DNA from: Alkanindiges sp.
Lineage (GTDB): Bacteria > Pseudomonadota > Gammaproteobacteria > Pseudomonadales > Moraxellaceae
Direction: 5' to 3'
Assembly (NCBI GenBank): GCA_030152125.1
Contig: JASLIR010000098.1
Location: 1-5,517 of the forward strand
DNA length: 5,517 nucleotides
Part shown: positions 4,944-5,517 of the stretch, in pieces
Position numbering within the stretch: position 1 is the first letter of the stretch
Layout: each line of letters starts with the position of its first letter
Made by a program: the position numbers and the translations under genes
The notes under the pieces: model-generated
Database searches by the model: none
The model's input: only the letters and a program-made list of their open reading frames with translations
What the model was told of the DNA's origin: nothing

Positions 4944-5517
4944 TCACGTCTGGTTTTGAATAAAGTATTTGATTTCCTGTACTACAGATTCAGGGGACTT
5001 AATCCATATACTGTGCCTGTTTCCTTGCAGGGATGCATCAAGCGACAGGGTAATCACGTGTGGTACTTCAAACTGTTCAGCCAGTTTTTCTGTGGACAAT
5101 AGTGGTGCCCAGTCATCACCTTCAATATAAATAAACAGGTTTTTGCTGACGCATTTTCCTGCTATCGGTTGAATGTGATCAAAACGGCCCGTCAACACCG
5201 TTTGACACCAGTCTTTCATCAAACCGGCTGCTTCTTTTTTGCCAAAGCCAATCTTGTCTCCCGGCAGGTAGCCAAACATGGCAATCAATGGCCTGAATAA
5301 AGCCACCGCTTTTAGCAGGTTCACACGGCCTTTAAAATCCCAGTTTTTATAATGAATATTGCCTGTAGCAATACCAACCACCAGCAACGGGTTTTGCCGG
5401 GCAAACAAAGTTGCAAGATGCCCGCCCAGGCTGTGCCCCAGCAGTACTGGTTGCGCCGGATTAACGGCATAGGCCACGCGTACAAGCTCCGGAATAAAAA
5501 AACTGAGGAGATCAGCA
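4944..5517 (-). CDS. Alpha/beta hydrolase, COG4757-like (partial, N-terminus outside window)
   Basis: The last 190 residues of an alpha/beta-hydrolase-fold enzyme; the frame is open to the right edge, so the true start lies beyond it. The GTG at 5477 is only an internal codon: the frame upstream reads ADLLSFFIPELVR and continues the domain. VLLGHSLGGHLA contains the nucleophile elbow GxSxG, with Ser at visible residue 29. EGDDWAPLL supplies the likely acid and GNRHSIW the likely catalytic His, in the normal order. The cap region with FGYLPGDKIGFGKKE followed by MKDWCQTVLTGRFD recalls the uncharacterised COG4757 hydrolases, where a similar GYxPG...GFG then DW pattern occurs. No signal peptide can be assessed. 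The substrate is unknown; the class includes esterases, lipases and peptidases. It lies 85 bp upstream of lepB in the same direction, with no terminator between them, so partial cotranscription is possible. Confidence 0.88.
   Translation of the reverse strand, partial: ADLLSFFIPELVRVAYAVNPAQPVLLGHSLGGHLATLFARQNPLLVVGIATGNIHYKNWDFKGRVNLLKAVALFRPLIAMFGYLPGDKIGFGKKEAAGLMKDWCQTVLTGRFDHIQPIAGKCVSKNLFIYIEGDDWAPLLSTEKLAEQFEVPHVITLSLDASLQGNRHSIWIKSPESVVQEIKYFIQNQT

Noticed and set aside
5475..5477. GTG as the start of the alpha/beta hydrolase
   Set aside because: The frame continues open to the window edge with sensible domain sequence upstream, and the family needs a longer N-terminal part before the GHSLGG elbow. 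It is an internal valine.

Overview
The window looks like ordinary chromosomal DNA from a gammaproteobacterium. The sulfite reductase, its DUF934 partner and the four-helix signal peptidase I read most like Moraxellaceae (Acinetobacter and relatives). This assignment rests on remembered family resemblance, not on a search. All six genes lie on the minus strand, so transcription runs from the right edge to the left edge. The intergenic gaps are AT-rich.

From right to left along transcription: the C-terminal 190 residues of an alpha/beta hydrolase (4944-5517, start outside the window); lepB, signal peptidase I (3965-4858); a 127-bp AT-rich gap; cysI, a siroheme/[4Fe-4S] sulfite (or nitrite/sulfite) reductase (2191-3837); a DUF934 gene that overlaps the end of cysI by 11 bases (1701-2201); and a clear rho-independent terminator (about 1656-1681). 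Next comes a gene-free stretch (1267-1700) with several perfect inverted repeats. It is followed by an SGNH/GDSL hydrolase (553-1266, probably a TTG start), a 100-bp AT-rich gap with two identical 10-bp palindromes, and the first 150 residues of an exported metallo-beta-lactamase-fold hydrolase related to methyl parathion hydrolase (1-452, cut by the window edge).

The only evident functional unit is cysI plus DUF934, translationally overlapped and closed by the terminator, which belongs to assimilatory sulfate reduction. The other genes look like independent units: protein export (lepB), two esterase/lipase-type hydrolases, and a metal-dependent hydrolase with a signal peptide.

I found no mobile-element gene, CRISPR array, tRNA or rRNA, and no convincing new multi-gene system. 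The least explained part is the palindrome cluster at about 1395-1539, which contains two long hairpins that do not look like terminators and may be copies of an interspersed repeat.
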